Below, piece by piece: positions 19,626-29,038 of a DNA stretch of 64,000 nt. The position numbers were made by a program, and so were the translations under genes. How positions within the stretch are numbered: position 1 is the stretch's first letter; each line of letters begins with the position of its first letter. The DNA comes from Pantoea sp. IMH. GTDB taxonomy: Bacteria; Pseudomonadota; Gammaproteobacteria; Enterobacterales; Enterobacteriaceae. The DNA lies in contig NZ_JFGT01000005.1 of NCBI RefSeq assembly GCF_000599885.1, positions 372,001 to 436,000 of the forward strand. The letters run 5' to 3'. The notes under the pieces are model-generated. The model saw nothing but the letters and a program-made list of their open reading frames with translations, was not told where the DNA came from and searched no databases.

Positions 19626-22244
19626 ATGCAGAGCAAACACGCGGTTGCTCAGGTTCCGGGACACTCTCTGATGCCTTCTGTGACATACAATGAAAAACAG
19701 GTAAGCCGATGGATCGGTGCGCGCACCGTCGCCAGAGCGAAAGGCCTGGTGGAAAAAGCGCAGAATATTCACTGGGAAAATAACCTGCTGACCGGTGAAG
19801 TCCCCGGAAGGAAAATCGAACCTTTTCAGGTGATCGTCCATTTCAGCCAGCCTCAGGGGCAGCTGCATGCCAGCGGTGAATGTACCTGCCCGGTGAAAAA
19901 TAACTGTCGCCACGTGGCGGCGGTGATGCTGGCGTGGCTGCACCGCCCACAGGCCGGTAAGGTGGATATGGCCGCAGGCAGCATCAGCGTGGCCCCCGTT
20001 CCGGTACTCCGGCTGGAGTCCCGCGCAAAATTCATCAGCGGGTTTGGCCGTTATGGTCACCGACAGAAGCGGCTGGACTTTGCTGCCCTCAGTTTTGACT
20101 ATGCGGGCGTCAGCGTTGCCGCAGGCAGTAGCGGTAATCGCTTTGCCGATCGCGAAGGGCGTTTGTTTCATGTCGATCGCCAGCTGGAACGCGAGCAGCA
20201 GTGGCTGGCAGAGATAAATGCGGCCGGCCTGCGCACGATCCCCGCTGCGCATATCTACACGCCTGCATCCGCGCCGCTGCCGCCCCTGATATTCGCACCG
20301 GAAACGCCCGCCTTCTGGCGGGAGGTGATCCGTACCACGCTGCCTGCGCTACGCAGGCAGGGCTGGCAGGTCAGCATGGACGAGGATTTCACCTGGAACG
20401 TTACCGATATCAGGACGATACATGGCCGGGCGGAACAGGATCAGGATGGCTGGTTCAGGCTGACGCTGGAGGCGAAGGTGGGTCGCAGACAGCAGAATCT
20501 GCAGCCGTTGCTAACCTCGCTGTTTCAGCAGGATCGCCGCTGGTTCGCTGGCGATCTCTCCCTTATCCCTGACGAGGAAGTGATTGAGCTGCGCAGCGAT
20601 CGCAACGAGCGGCTGCATATTAATGCCGGTACGCTCAAGCCCGTCTTGGGTAATCTGATCGATCTCTTTACGCAGGAGAGTGACGCACCGCTGCGGCTGC
20701 CGCCGTTCGAAGCGGGCAGGCTGACGGCGCTGAGCGATACCGGACGCTGGCAGTTTTATGGTGAAAGCGGCGTTTATGCGCTGGCTGAACGGCTGCGCTC
20801 AAGCGAAGGTATTCTGCCTGTTGCGCCACCGGAAGGGTTACATGCCCGGCTGCGTGATTATCAGCAGCAGGGGGTGAACTGGATGCAGTTCCTGCGTGCG
20901 CACGATCTCTCCGGCATACTGGCTGATGATATGGGGCTGGGCAAAACCATTCAGACGCTGGCGCACCTGCTGCTGGAAAAAGAGGCCGGACGGCTCGACC
21001 GCCCCGCGCTTATCGTGGTGCCGACGACGCTGGTCTATAACTGGATGCAGGAAGCCAGCCGCTTTGCGCCTGGGCTTAAGGTACTTGCGCTGACCGGATC
21101 TGGGCGTAAGGCGTTCTATGACAGCATCGGGCACTATGACATTGTGCTGACGACCTACTCACTGCTCTGGCGCGATCAGCCGCAGCTGCTCAGCTTCAGC
21201 TATCACCTGCTTATCCTTGATGAAGCGCAGTATGTCAAAAACAGCGCCTCGCGGGCAGCCTCCGTCATCCGTACGCTGAAGTCCCGCCATCGTCTCTGCC
21301 TGACCGGCACGCCGCTGGAAAACCACCTGGGTGAACTCTGGTCGCAGTTTGATTTTCTGCTGCCGGGCTTTCTGGGCAGTGAAAAAGCGTTTACCCAGGC
21401 GTGGCGGATCCCGATTGAGCGCAACGGCGATCGGGTCCGGCGTGAACTGCTGGCCCGACGCGTCAGGCCCTTTATGCTGCGGCGCCGGAAGATGGAGGTG
21501 GCAAAAGAACTGCCGCCGAAAAATACCATTATCCGCTCGGTAGCGCTGGAAGGCTCGCAGCATGAGCTGTATGAATCGGTCCGCAGCGCCATGCAGGATC
21601 GCGTCCGTCTGGCGATCGAGCAGCAGGGCGCCGGACGCAGCCATCTGCTGGTGCTGGATGCGCTGCTGAAGCTGAGGCAGATCTGCTGCGATCCACGGCT
21701 GGTCAGCACGGATAAAGCGGTAAAAGTGAAGCACTCGGCCAAGCTGGCGCTGCTGCGGGAAATGCTCAGCGAGCTGCTGGCGGAAGATCGCCGGATCCTG
21801 ATCTTTTCACAGTTTACGACGATGCTTTCGCTGATAGCCGAAGAGTTGCAGAAAGCCCGGATCCCCTTTGTCACGCTCACGGGAAGCACGCGGGATCGCA
21901 ACGAACCGGTGCGCCGTTTTCAGGAAGGTGAAGTGCCGGTATTTCTGATCAGCCTTAAAGCGGGCGGTGTCGGTCTGAACCTGACGGCGGCGGATACGGT
22001 GATCCACTACGATCCCTGGTGGAATCCGGCCGCAGAAAACCAGGCGAGCGATCGCGCCTGGCGCCTGGGTCAGGATAAGCCGGTGTTTGTTTACAAGCTG
22101 ATTGCGGCAGGCACGATTGAAGAGAAAATCGTTTCCCTCCAGCAGCAGAAAGCGGAACTGGCGGGCGGGATCCTCGAAGAGGGACTGAGCGATCCCGCTA
22201 TATTGAGCAGTGAGGATCTTGCAGCACTGTTCGAGCCGGTCTGA
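19626..22244 (+). CDS. SNF2-family ATP-dependent helicase with SWIM zinc finger
   Basis: This large Swi2/Snf2 ATPase has an N-terminal SWIM finger (CTCPVKNNCRHVAAVML, CxCx4CxH), a regulatory middle region, and two RecA-like lobes from about residue 400. Walker A is DDMGLGKTIQ and the DExx box is LDEAQ. Motifs V-VI lie in SLKAGGVGLNLTAADTVIHYDPWWNPAAENQASDRAWRLGQ. Such proteins remodel protein-DNA complexes; the specific role of this branch is unknown. The start is uncertain: the frame opens at a GTG at 19599 lying inside the GGAGG motif, TTG 19617 is well spaced, ATG 19626 is my choice, and ATG 19671 is also possible. It stands between nrdD and treC, where E. coli has none. Confidence 0.88.
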   Translation: MQSKHAVAQVPGHSLMPSVTYNEKQVSRWIGARTVARAKGLVEKAQNIHWENNLLTGEVPGRKIEPFQVIVHFSQPQGQLHASGECTCPVKNNCRHVAAVMLAWLHRPQAGKVDMAAGSISVAPVPVLRLESRAKFISGFGRYGHRQKRLDFAALSFDYAGVSVAAGSSGNRFADREGRLFHVDRQLEREQQWLAEINAAGLRTIPAAHIYTPASAPLPPLIFAPETPAFWREVIRTTLPALRRQGWQVSMDEDFTWNVTDIRTIHGRAEQDQDGWFRLTLEAKVGRRQQNLQPLLTSLFQQDRRWFAGDLSLIPDEEVIELRSDRNERLHINAGTLKPVLGNLIDLFTQESDAPLRLPPFEAGRLTALSDTGRWQFYGESGVYALAERLRSSEGILPVAPPEGLHARLRDYQQQGVNWMQFLRAHDLSGILADDMGLGKTIQTLAHLLLEKEAGRLDRPALIVVPTTLVYNWMQEASRFAPGLKVLALTGSGRKAFYDSIGHYDIVLTTYSLLWRDQPQLLSFSYHLLILDEAQYVKNSASRAASVIRTLKSRHRLCLTGTPLENHLGELWSQFDFLLPGFLGSEKAFTQAWRIPIERNGDRVRRELLARRVRPFMLRRRKMEVAKELPPKNTIIRSVALEGSQHELYESVRSAMQDRVRLAIEQQGAGRSHLLVLDALLKLRQICCDPRLVSTDKAVKVKHSAKLALLREMLSELLAEDRRILIFSQFTTMLSLIAEELQKARIPFVTLTGSTRDRNEPVRRFQEGEVPVFLISLKAGGVGLNLTAADTVIHYDPWWNPAAENQASDRAWRLGQDKPVFVYKLIAAGTIEEKIVSLQQQKAELAGGILEEGLSDPAILSSEDLAALFEPV

Positions 22245-22390
22245 TCCCCGTTTAAGTCACTTCGCCGTGTCAGGATCGGGTGTTGGCATCCGGTCTGGCA
22301 CGCGGTTCTGGCCCTTCCGATCCCGGTTTGAGCGGCCTCGCCCTGTCAGGATAGGACGCTGGCATCCGCTTCCCGGTTCAGCCCCGCTTC
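22243..22390. repeat. Imperfect tandem repeat, period 76 bp
   Basis: Two copies of a unit start at 22243 and 22319. Both begin GATCCC(C/G)GTTT and share CTGTCAGGAT or GTGTCAGGAT and GGCATCCG blocks at matching offsets. The second copy runs into the 3' end of treC. It fills the gap between the convergent helicase and treC genes. No clear terminator hairpin was recognised, so the repeat may serve that role or may be a neutral duplication. Confidence 0.55.
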
Positions 22391-24039
22391 TGATACCACC
22401 ATACGGCTTCCCAGGGTCGCAGCATGACTTCGCCCGGTGTTACATGCGTGTCCGGATAGTTGCTTATCAGCACCTCCCAGTGGCCGCTATAGGCCGGCGG
22501 ATGCCAGACCTGTGTATCACCACTGAAGTTGGTGGCGACCACCAGCGTCTCATTCCCCATACGGCGGCAGTAGCACCAGAGATAAGGATGCTCTGGCAGC
22601 AGGTCCAGGTAGTCTCCCCAGGTCAGAATCGCATACTCTTTACGCAACCTGATCAGTTTCTGATAGGTGTAAAATACTGACTGCTCATCGGCGACTACGG
22701 CTTCGGCATTGATGGTTTCGATGTTATCGCACATCCCGATCCAGGGCGTGCCGGTGGTAAATCCGCCGTTTTCGCCCGCGTTCCACGGAATTGGCGTACG
22801 CCCGTTATCGCGGGATTTACTGGCAAGGATCGCCAGCAGGTTATCGCTGTCACGTCCCTGCGAGCGCAGCTCGGCATACATGTTATGGCTTTCAATATCG
22901 CGATAGTCGAGGATGCGCGTAAAGTGCGGGTTGGTCATGCCCAGCTCTTCGCCCTGAAAAATATAGGGCGTGCCCTGCATACCGTGCAGCACCATCGCCA
23001 GCATTTTCGCCGACTGAACGCGATACTGACCTTCATCGCCCCAGCGGGAAACCACGCGCGGCTGATCGTGGTTACACCAGAACAGCGCGTTCCACGCTTT
23101 GTTGTGCATCCCCTGCTGCCAGTGGGTGAAGATCGCCTTCTGCGCCACCAGGTCAAGCGGCGTCAGCGTCCACTTCTGGCCGTTGTAAAAATCGACCTCA
23201 ACGTGATCGAAGCTGAACACCATCGACAGCTCTTCACCGCTCAATGCACCATAGCGCTGGCAGTGCTCCAGCGTGGCGGAAGACATTTCGCCCACGGTCA
23301 TCAGCTCGCGCGGCTTGAACACGTCACGGCTCATCTCCTGCATATATTCGTGAATGCGCGGACCGTCGGTATAGTAGCGAAGCCCGTCTCCGTTAGGATC
23401 ATCCGGGAAATCCAGATGTTTTGACACCAGATTCACCACGTCCAGCCGCAGGCCATCAATGCCTTTATCCGCCCAGAAGTTAACAATCTGCTTCAGCTCG
23501 GCGCGCAGATTGTCATTTTCCCAGTTGAGTTCAGCCTGCTCGGGCGCCCAGAGGTGCATATAGTACTGGCCACTTTCCGGATGCCAGCGCCACGCGCTGC
23601 CGCCAAACTTGGAAAGCCAGTTATTAGGCGGCTCGGTGGGCGTGCCGTCACGCCAGATATAATAGGAACGGTACGGGCTTTCCCGATCGAGCGCCTCATG
23701 GAACCAGTGATGCTGGGTGGAGCTGTGGTTAAATACCATGTCCAGAATCAGGCGCATACCGCGACGGTGAGTCTCCTCAACCAGCGTATCGAAGTCGGCC
23801 ATGGTACCGAAAATAGGATCGATAGCGGTATAGTTGGCAACGTCGTAGCCGTTATCCACCTGCGGTGAAATATAGAACGGCGTCAGCCAGATAGCGTCCA
23901 CGCCCAGTTTCTTCAGATAGTCCAGCCGCTGAACCACGCCTGCCAGATCGCCCATGCCGCTGCCCGTCGTATCCTGGAAGCTTTTGGGATAAATTTGGTA
24001 AATCACGCCGTTTTGCCACCAGGGTGGAATTTTATTCAT
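22378..24039 (-). CDS. treC: Trehalose-6-phosphate hydrolase
   Basis: TreC cleaves trehalose 6-phosphate, imported by the TreB phosphotransferase, into glucose and glucose 6-phosphate. It is a GH13 alpha-amylase-fold enzyme of 553 residues. The four GH13 regions are visible: DMVFNHSS, GLRLDVVN (nucleophile Asp), TVGEMSS (acid/base Glu) and FWCNHDQPR. It aligns end to end with E. coli TreC. In E. coli treC follows treB near nrdD; here neither treB nor treR is adjacent, and a GH20 gene stands divergently upstream. Confidence 0.94.
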   Translation of the reverse strand: MNKIPPWWQNGVIYQIYPKSFQDTTGSGMGDLAGVVQRLDYLKKLGVDAIWLTPFYISPQVDNGYDVANYTAIDPIFGTMADFDTLVEETHRRGMRLILDMVFNHSSTQHHWFHEALDRESPYRSYYIWRDGTPTEPPNNWLSKFGGSAWRWHPESGQYYMHLWAPEQAELNWENDNLRAELKQIVNFWADKGIDGLRLDVVNLVSKHLDFPDDPNGDGLRYYTDGPRIHEYMQEMSRDVFKPRELMTVGEMSSATLEHCQRYGALSGEELSMVFSFDHVEVDFYNGQKWTLTPLDLVAQKAIFTHWQQGMHNKAWNALFWCNHDQPRVVSRWGDEGQYRVQSAKMLAMVLHGMQGTPYIFQGEELGMTNPHFTRILDYRDIESHNMYAELRSQGRDSDNLLAILASKSRDNGRTPIPWNAGENGGFTTGTPWIGMCDNIETINAEAVVADEQSVFYTYQKLIRLRKEYAILTWGDYLDLLPEHPYLWCYCRRMGNETLVVATNFSGDTQVWHPPAYSGHWEVLISNYPDTHVTPGEVMLRPWEAVWWYQKRG

Positions 24040-24389
24040 TGCTCAATCCCGTTATCAGGGTGAAAAGATCCGCCCGTTCTTATGAAGATGCTTTGCTTTT
24101 TTAATCTCTTACTAAGGTTAGCTATTAACTCAGAAGGTGAAACCGTCGCGCCAGTACTACGGGTAAAAATTTTTTTCCGGCTGTAACACAATTGCGGTAA
24201 CGGCCTCTCCTGTATACCCCTGCCCAATGAAGGCAGCCGAAAAAAGTGAGAATAATCCGGCGTTAAGCCCATCACAAAATCGCGGCTCCCGGCGGCGGCC
24301 TGCCTTGTGTTACTTGATGTGTGTCGCGAATTATGTTTTATGAAGGTTTGTGCGTTTTTTACCCCGCATCCCTTCAGGAGAGTGCCCTC

Positions 24390-26777
24390 GTGCCCAGACC
24401 TCTGCGTTATACGCTGCTCGTAACCTCACTGCTTGCCACTTTCGCCACCTTTGCCGCACCCGCAGGAAACCTGCCGCTCATGCCCTGGCCTCAGCAGGTG
24501 AAACAGCCTGCCGGCGGGGGAAAGCTCGTGCTGGATAACCTTTTTTCGGTACGCGTTGAGGGCGACAACCTGGATAACGCGGTATCCCGGCTGCGTCAGC
24601 GTGTGGGACTGCAAACGGGCTGGGAAATGATGCCACAGACGACGACGCCGGCGAAGCCCACGATGCAAATCATTATCAGACAGCGGGTCGATCCACTGCC
24701 GCAGCCTGACAGCGATGAAAGCTACAACCTGAAGGTTTCTGCCGGGGGTATCAGGCTGGAGGCCGCTACCCGCTTTGGCGCGCTGCACGGTATGGAGACA
24801 TTGTTACAGCTGGTTGAGAATACGCCACAAAATAGCGTTATCCCCTGGGTTGAGATTCAGGACAGCCCGCGCTTCCCCTGGCGGGGGATCCTGATCGATT
24901 CAGCCCGGCATTTTATGCCGCTGGAAACTATTCGCCGGCAGATCGATGGCATCGCCGCCGCACGAATGAACGTCTTTCACTGGCATCTGACGGACGATCA
25001 GGGCTGGCGTTTCGCCTCTGAGCATTTTCCGCAGCTGCAGGAAAAGGGCAGCGACGGCCTCTTTTATACCCAGCAGGAGATGAAAGCGATCGTGAGTTAT
25101 GCGGCGGAGCGTGGCGTGCGTGTCGTACCGGAGATCGATTTCCCTGGCCATGCAACGGCGCTGGCGGCGGCGATGCCGGAGCTGATCAGCGCGCCGGGGC
25201 CTTTCCAGATTGAACGTGGCTGGGGGGTGTTCAAACCGCTGCTCGATCCCAGCAATGAAAAAGTGTATGACTTTATCGATAGGCTGATCGGCGAGGTGGC
25301 AGCGATATTCCCCGATCCCTGGATACATATCGGCGGTGATGAAGTCGATGCCACTCAGTGGAAGGACTCAGCGACCATCCAGCGCTTTATGCAGCAGAAC
25401 GGCCTGAAGGATGAGCATGCCCTGCAGGCCTGGTTTAACCAGCGCGTGGAAAAAATCCTCGAAAAACATCAGCGCAAAATGGTCGGGTGGGATGAAATTG
25501 CGCATCCCGATCTGCCGCGCAGCATTTTGATCCAGTCATGGCAGGGCCAGGATGCGCTGGGTGAAGTCAGCAAGAATGATTATCGTGGCATCCTTTCCGC
25601 CGGTTTCTACCTCGATCAGGCCCAGCCTGCGTCCTATCACTATCGCAATGAAGTCTATCCGGTGGGTCTGGAAGGCCAGGATCGGTTGCAGCCGGGCGAG
25701 GAGGCGCAAAGCTGGTCATTCACTATGCCGCGCCTGAAAGGCAGTGAGGTGAAAGGCAGCTTTACGCTTATCCGGCATGAGGATCGCTGGCGTGGGTTTA
25801 TTGATTTTGCTGGCAAAGCGCGGCGCATGGTACGCGATGTGCACTGGTTATCGCCCGACCGGGTGACGTTTGAGGTGGATACCTGGATGGGCGTTTTCAA
25901 ACCGGTTGTCACCCTGAACGACAGCCTGAGCGGCTATATGCTGGTGGGCAATGTGCGCTATCCCGTCCAGGGGAGCAAGCTGAAGAACATCCCGGAAGGT
26001 ATTCAGCCTGAGGTGCCGGACGCGCAGCAGATGAAGGCGAATCTGCTGGGCGGTGAGGCAGCGCTCTGGGCGGAGATCGTCAATGCCCAGGTTATTGATA
26101 CCCGTCTCTGGCCGCGCGCCTTTGTGGTGGCAGAACGCCTCTGGTCAGCGAAGGACGTCACCAGCGAAGAGAATATGTACCGTCGCCTGGCTGCCGTGGA
26201 CGGCTGGTCAGCGGTGTCGGTTGGCCTGCAGCAGCACGCTCAGGCACAGCGGCAGATGATACGCCTGGCCAACGGCAGCGATATTCTCCCGTTACAGATC
26301 CTGGCCGAAGCGCTGGAACCGGCACAGTATTACACCCGACAGCATCTGAAATTCCAGGCGGGGCATTACGATTTGAGCGAGCCGCTAAACCGCCTTGCGG
26401 ATGTTTTGCCTGCGGAAAGTCAGAAAGTGCGGGAGCTGGATCGTCAGCTGGACGCGCTGATAAAAAATCCTGGCGATCGGCAGGCGATGCAGGCGGTGCG
26501 TCATCAACTGACGGCGTGGCAGCAGAACGTACCGGCGGTCCTGCCGCTGCTCAGTCAGAACTATCAGCTGAAGCCGCTGGAACCGGTCGCCCGTCAGCTT
26601 GCCGCCGTCAGCGCCATGGGGCTGACGCTGCTCGATGCGCTGGAGCAGGATAAGGCCGTTGAGGCTCAGCAAAAGGCAGCGATGCAGGAGACACTGGATA
26701 ACGCGGCGGCCACGCAGGATGAGGTGGTGATCGCGCTGGTCTATCCGGTTGAGAAACTGCTCAGGGCAGGAAAATAG
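24390..26777 (+). CDS. Secreted beta-N-acetylhexosaminidase (GH20)
   Basis: This exported glycoside hydrolase family 20 enzyme probably releases GlcNAc from chitooligosaccharides or related glycans in the periplasm. The signal peptide is MPRPLRYTLLVTSLLATFATFAAPA. A GH20b N-terminal domain is followed by the catalytic barrel, with HWHLTDDQGWR, EIDFPGHATA and the catalytic pair in HIGGDEVDATQW. A helical C-terminal extension ends at residue 795. I chose the GTG at 24390, eight bases after CAGGAGAG. The frame opens at 24321, but that would bury the signal peptide. No chitobiose operon is adjacent. Confidence 0.9.
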   Translation: MPRPLRYTLLVTSLLATFATFAAPAGNLPLMPWPQQVKQPAGGGKLVLDNLFSVRVEGDNLDNAVSRLRQRVGLQTGWEMMPQTTTPAKPTMQIIIRQRVDPLPQPDSDESYNLKVSAGGIRLEAATRFGALHGMETLLQLVENTPQNSVIPWVEIQDSPRFPWRGILIDSARHFMPLETIRRQIDGIAAARMNVFHWHLTDDQGWRFASEHFPQLQEKGSDGLFYTQQEMKAIVSYAAERGVRVVPEIDFPGHATALAAAMPELISAPGPFQIERGWGVFKPLLDPSNEKVYDFIDRLIGEVAAIFPDPWIHIGGDEVDATQWKDSATIQRFMQQNGLKDEHALQAWFNQRVEKILEKHQRKMVGWDEIAHPDLPRSILIQSWQGQDALGEVSKNDYRGILSAGFYLDQAQPASYHYRNEVYPVGLEGQDRLQPGEEAQSWSFTMPRLKGSEVKGSFTLIRHEDRWRGFIDFAGKARRMVRDVHWLSPDRVTFEVDTWMGVFKPVVTLNDSLSGYMLVGNVRYPVQGSKLKNIPEGIQPEVPDAQQMKANLLGGEAALWAEIVNAQVIDTRLWPRAFVVAERLWSAKDVTSEENMYRRLAAVDGWSAVSVGLQQHAQAQRQMIRLANGSDILPLQILAEALEPAQYYTRQHLKFQAGHYDLSEPLNRLADVLPAESQKVRELDRQLDALIKNPGDRQAMQAVRHQLTAWQQNVPAVLPLLSQNYQLKPLEPVARQLAAVSAMGLTLLDALEQDKAVEAQQKAAMQETLDNAAATQDEVVIALVYPVEKLLRAGK

Positions 26778-26783
26778 CATAAC

Positions 26784-26807
26784 GCCTCTCCCGCCAGCGG
26801 GAGAGGC
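26784..26807. terminator. Hairpin between convergent genes
   Basis: GCCTCTCCCG (26784-26793) pairs perfectly with CGGGAGAGGC (26798-26807) over a CCAG loop. It sits between the GH20 gene and convergent ridA. Neither side has a long T run, so it is probably a bidirectional terminator or 3' stabiliser. Confidence 0.6.
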
Positions 26808-26814
26808 GCTGGCA

Positions 26815-27201
26815 TCAGCGACGGACAGCGATCGCTTCGATTTCGATTTTCACATCTTTCGGCAGACGGGCCACTTCCACACAGGAGCGCGCCGGGAAGC
26901 TGGCGTTATGCTCGGTAAAGAACGCTTCATACGCGGCGTTAACTGTGGCGAAGTCGTTCAGATCTTTAACGAACACGGTCGTTTTGACGATATCGCCGAC
27001 CTGCAGGCCGGCAGCCTCGACGATGGCCTTCACATTCTCCAGCGACTGACGCGCCTGTGCCGTTACGTCTTCGGCGACGGCGCCCGTTTTTGGGTTAACC
27101 GGGATCTGACCAGAGGTGATAATCATGCTGCCGAGATCGACGCCCTGTACGTAAGGTCCGATGGCGGCAGGGGCGTTTTCAGTACTGATTTCACGAGTCA
27201 T
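26815..27201 (-). CDS. ridA: 2-iminobutanoate/2-iminopropanoate deaminase
   Basis: RidA (YjgF/YER057c/UK114 family) hydrolyses reactive imines released by PLP enzymes such as threonine dehydratase. The 128-residue product has the family signature SGQIPVNPKTG and the C-terminal RSCVEVARLPKDVKIEIEAIA, with the conserved Arg that binds substrate. I start at MTREISTENAPAAIGPYVQG (27201), downstream of GGAG. It lies next to pyrI, as in E. coli. Confidence 0.96.
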   Translation of the reverse strand: MTREISTENAPAAIGPYVQGVDLGSMIITSGQIPVNPKTGAVAEDVTAQARQSLENVKAIVEAAGLQVGDIVKTTVFVKDLNDFATVNAAYEAFFTEHNASFPARSCVEVARLPKDVKIEIEAIAVRR

Positions 27202-27368
27202 AATTTCTCCATGAACAATGTTCGGTTCAGGGCGCTGCCGCACCCGTTGGTTTCCGGCGGGTGCGGCAATGCCCTTTGTGAAAAGATGTCTATCAGGCTG
27301 TGATAAACACCGGCTGAAGCGGCACGCTGCCGCCTGCTACCGCCTCATTATATGACGCGGTCCGGCGA

Positions 27369-27833
27369 TTACCAGTTCGCCAGCACCACGTGATGAGCGA
27401 AGCCTTTTTCGCAATATTTACAGGTTAACTGCACCTCATCGTTCCGTTTTTTCACGGTAAAGCTGGAGTAAACCGGCTCGCTGAGGCTGATGCAGTTGCT
27501 GTTCGGGCAGGTCAGGACCCGCTCAATCCGCTCTGGCAGCGTTGGGGCAATTTTTCCCACCACGTCATAATTATCAATCCGGTTAACCGTGGCGTGCGGG
27601 GCGTAAACGGCCAGCTGGTTAATCTGATCGTCAGTCAGAAAGGTATTTTCAATCTTAATCAGGTCCTTACGCCCCAGCTCGCGCGAAGGCAGATTGAGGC
27701 CGATAGTGATGCGCTGATCGGTCTCCGTCAGGCGGAACAGCGAGAGCAGCTTAAAGCCGATCTGCGCCGGGATATGGTCAATGACCGTGCCACGCTTAAT
27801 CGCTTCGACCTGAAGTTTATTATCCTGCGTCAT
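27369..27833 (-). CDS. pyrI: Aspartate carbamoyltransferase regulatory chain
   Basis: PyrI is the regulatory subunit of ATCase, binding CTP, UTP and ATP in its N-terminal half. The C-terminal zinc domain uses CPNSNC near residue 109 and CKYC near residue 138. At 154 residues it matches the family length. It follows pyrB by 12 bases in the same operon and is therefore under the attenuator upstream of pyrB. Confidence 0.97.
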   Translation of the reverse strand: MTQDNKLQVEAIKRGTVIDHIPAQIGFKLLSLFRLTETDQRITIGLNLPSRELGRKDLIKIENTFLTDDQINQLAVYAPHATVNRIDNYDVVGKIAPTLPERIERVLTCPNSNCISLSEPVYSSFTVKKRNDEVQLTCKYCEKGFAHHVVLANW

Positions 27834-27845
27834 TCTCGTTCCCCC

Positions 27846-28781
27846 TTACAAAGCCAGTTCGCTGTTCAGCACCAGCGCCAGAAGCGCCTGGCGCGCATAG
27901 ATGCCGTTGCCCGCCTGCTGAAAGTACCAGGCGTACGGCGTGCTATCCACGTCGGTGGTGATCTCATCAATCCGCGGCAGTGGATGCAGGACTTTCATAT
28001 TGTCACGCGCGCCCGCCAGATCTGCCGCACGCAGGATAAACTGCGCTTTGACGTTGGCATATTCGGACGGGTCGAGGCGCTCTTTCTGGACGCGGGTCAT
28101 ATAGAGAATATCCACCTGCGGCACCACTTCTTCGATGCTGTCGTGGCGGCTCCACTGAATGCCTTTTTCATCCAGCATATCGGTAATATAGGCGGGCATG
28201 GCCAGCGCATCTGGCGCAATAAACCAGAAACGGTTGCCGTCAAATTTCGCCAGCGCCTGCGCCAGCGAATGGACGGTACGCCCGTACTTCAGATCGCCGA
28301 CCATCGCTATGTTCAGGTTATCCAGACGGCTCTGGGTTTCCCTGATGGTAAACAGATCCAGCAGCGTCTGCGTGGGATGCTGGTTTGCGCCATCACCGGC
28401 GTTAAGGATCGGCACGCCGCCTGAAAACTCGGTCGCCAGGCGCGCCGCCCCTTCCTGAGGATGGCGCATCACGATGGCATCCACATAGGTGCCGATGACC
28501 GAAATCGTGTCAGCCAGCGTCTCGCCCTTTTTGCCCAGCGAGGTGTTGCCGCCGTCGGCAAAGCCCACCACCGAGGCGCCGAGGCGGTGCATGGCGGTCT
28601 CAAAAGAGAGCCGGGTACGCGTGGAGGCCTCAAAAAAACAGCTCGCCACCACGGCGTGCCGGAGCAGCTCCGGCTGCGGGGTCGCTTTCAGGCTGGCCGC
28701 GGTATGCAGCACCAGTTCCAGCTCGTCGCGGTTCAGATCGTTAATCGAAATAATATGTTTTTGATACAGCGGATTGGCCAT
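27846..28781 (-). CDS. pyrB: Aspartate carbamoyltransferase catalytic chain
   Basis: PyrB catalyses the committed step of pyrimidine synthesis, carbamoyl phosphate plus aspartate. The carbamoyl-phosphate site [20 protein letters not shown] is present near residue 50, and [12 protein letters not shown] and HPLPR follow. I chose [14 protein letters not shown] (28781, 311 residues) over a GTG two codons upstream. The leader peptide and attenuator lie immediately upstream. Confidence 0.97.
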   Translation of the reverse strand: MANPLYQKHIISINDLNRDELELVLHTAASLKATPQPELLRHAVVASCFFEASTRTRLSFETAMHRLGASVVGFADGGNTSLGKKGETLADTISVIGTYVDAIVMRHPQEGAARLATEFSGGVPILNAGDGANQHPTQTLLDLFTIRETQSRLDNLNIAMVGDLKYGRTVHSLAQALAKFDGNRFWFIAPDALAMPAYITDMLDEKGIQWSRHDSIEEVVPQVDILYMTRVQKERLDPSEYANVKAQFILRAADLAGARDNMKVLHPLPRIDEITTDVDSTPYAWYFQQAGNGIYARQALLALVLNSELAL

Positions 28782-28792
28782 CTCCACACCTC

Positions 28793-28945
28793 TTATACGT
28801 GCCGGCTGGCGGAAAAACGGACAAAAAAAAGCCCCTCAATGAGGGGCTTTTTTCTATGATCGGTGATGCCGGAACAGGAAAAACGGCACTGCCCGCCTGT
28901 GGCGAGGCGCGTCAGTTCAGCAATGTTAACGGTGCTCAGTTTCAT
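28793..28945 (-). CDS. pyrL: pyrBI leader peptide (PyrL-like)
   Basis: A 50-codon ORF begins [13 protein letters not shown], five bases after GGGAG. It reads through the attenuator hairpin and stops 11 bases before the pyrB start. This is the architecture of E. coli pyrL, where translation close behind RNA polymerase, when UTP is low, prevents attenuation. The peptide sequence itself is not like E. coli PyrL, as is usual for leaders. The pyrimidine-rich stretch CGTTTTTCCTGTTCC before the hairpin suits UTP-dependent pausing. A TATAAT -10 (28970-28975 complement) with TTGCCG 16 bases further upstream is a plausible promoter. Confidence 0.75.
   Translation of the reverse strand: MKLSTVNIAELTRLATGGQCRFSCSGITDHRKKPLIEGLFFVRFSASRHV
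28823..28853 (-). terminator. pyrBI attenuator
   Basis: On the minus strand GCCCCTC and GAGGGGC enclose an ATT loop, preceded by six A and followed by eight T (28830 down to 28823). It is a strong intrinsic terminator about 40 bases before pyrB, inside the leader ORF, as in the E. coli pyrBI attenuator. Confidence 0.88.
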
Positions 28946-29038
28946 GCATTCTCCCGGCAAACGGGGAGGATTATACGCCTTCAGGCCACTGCGGCAAGTA
29001 AAAAACGACAGGCGGGTAATCGTTTGCCCGCCCCGCTA

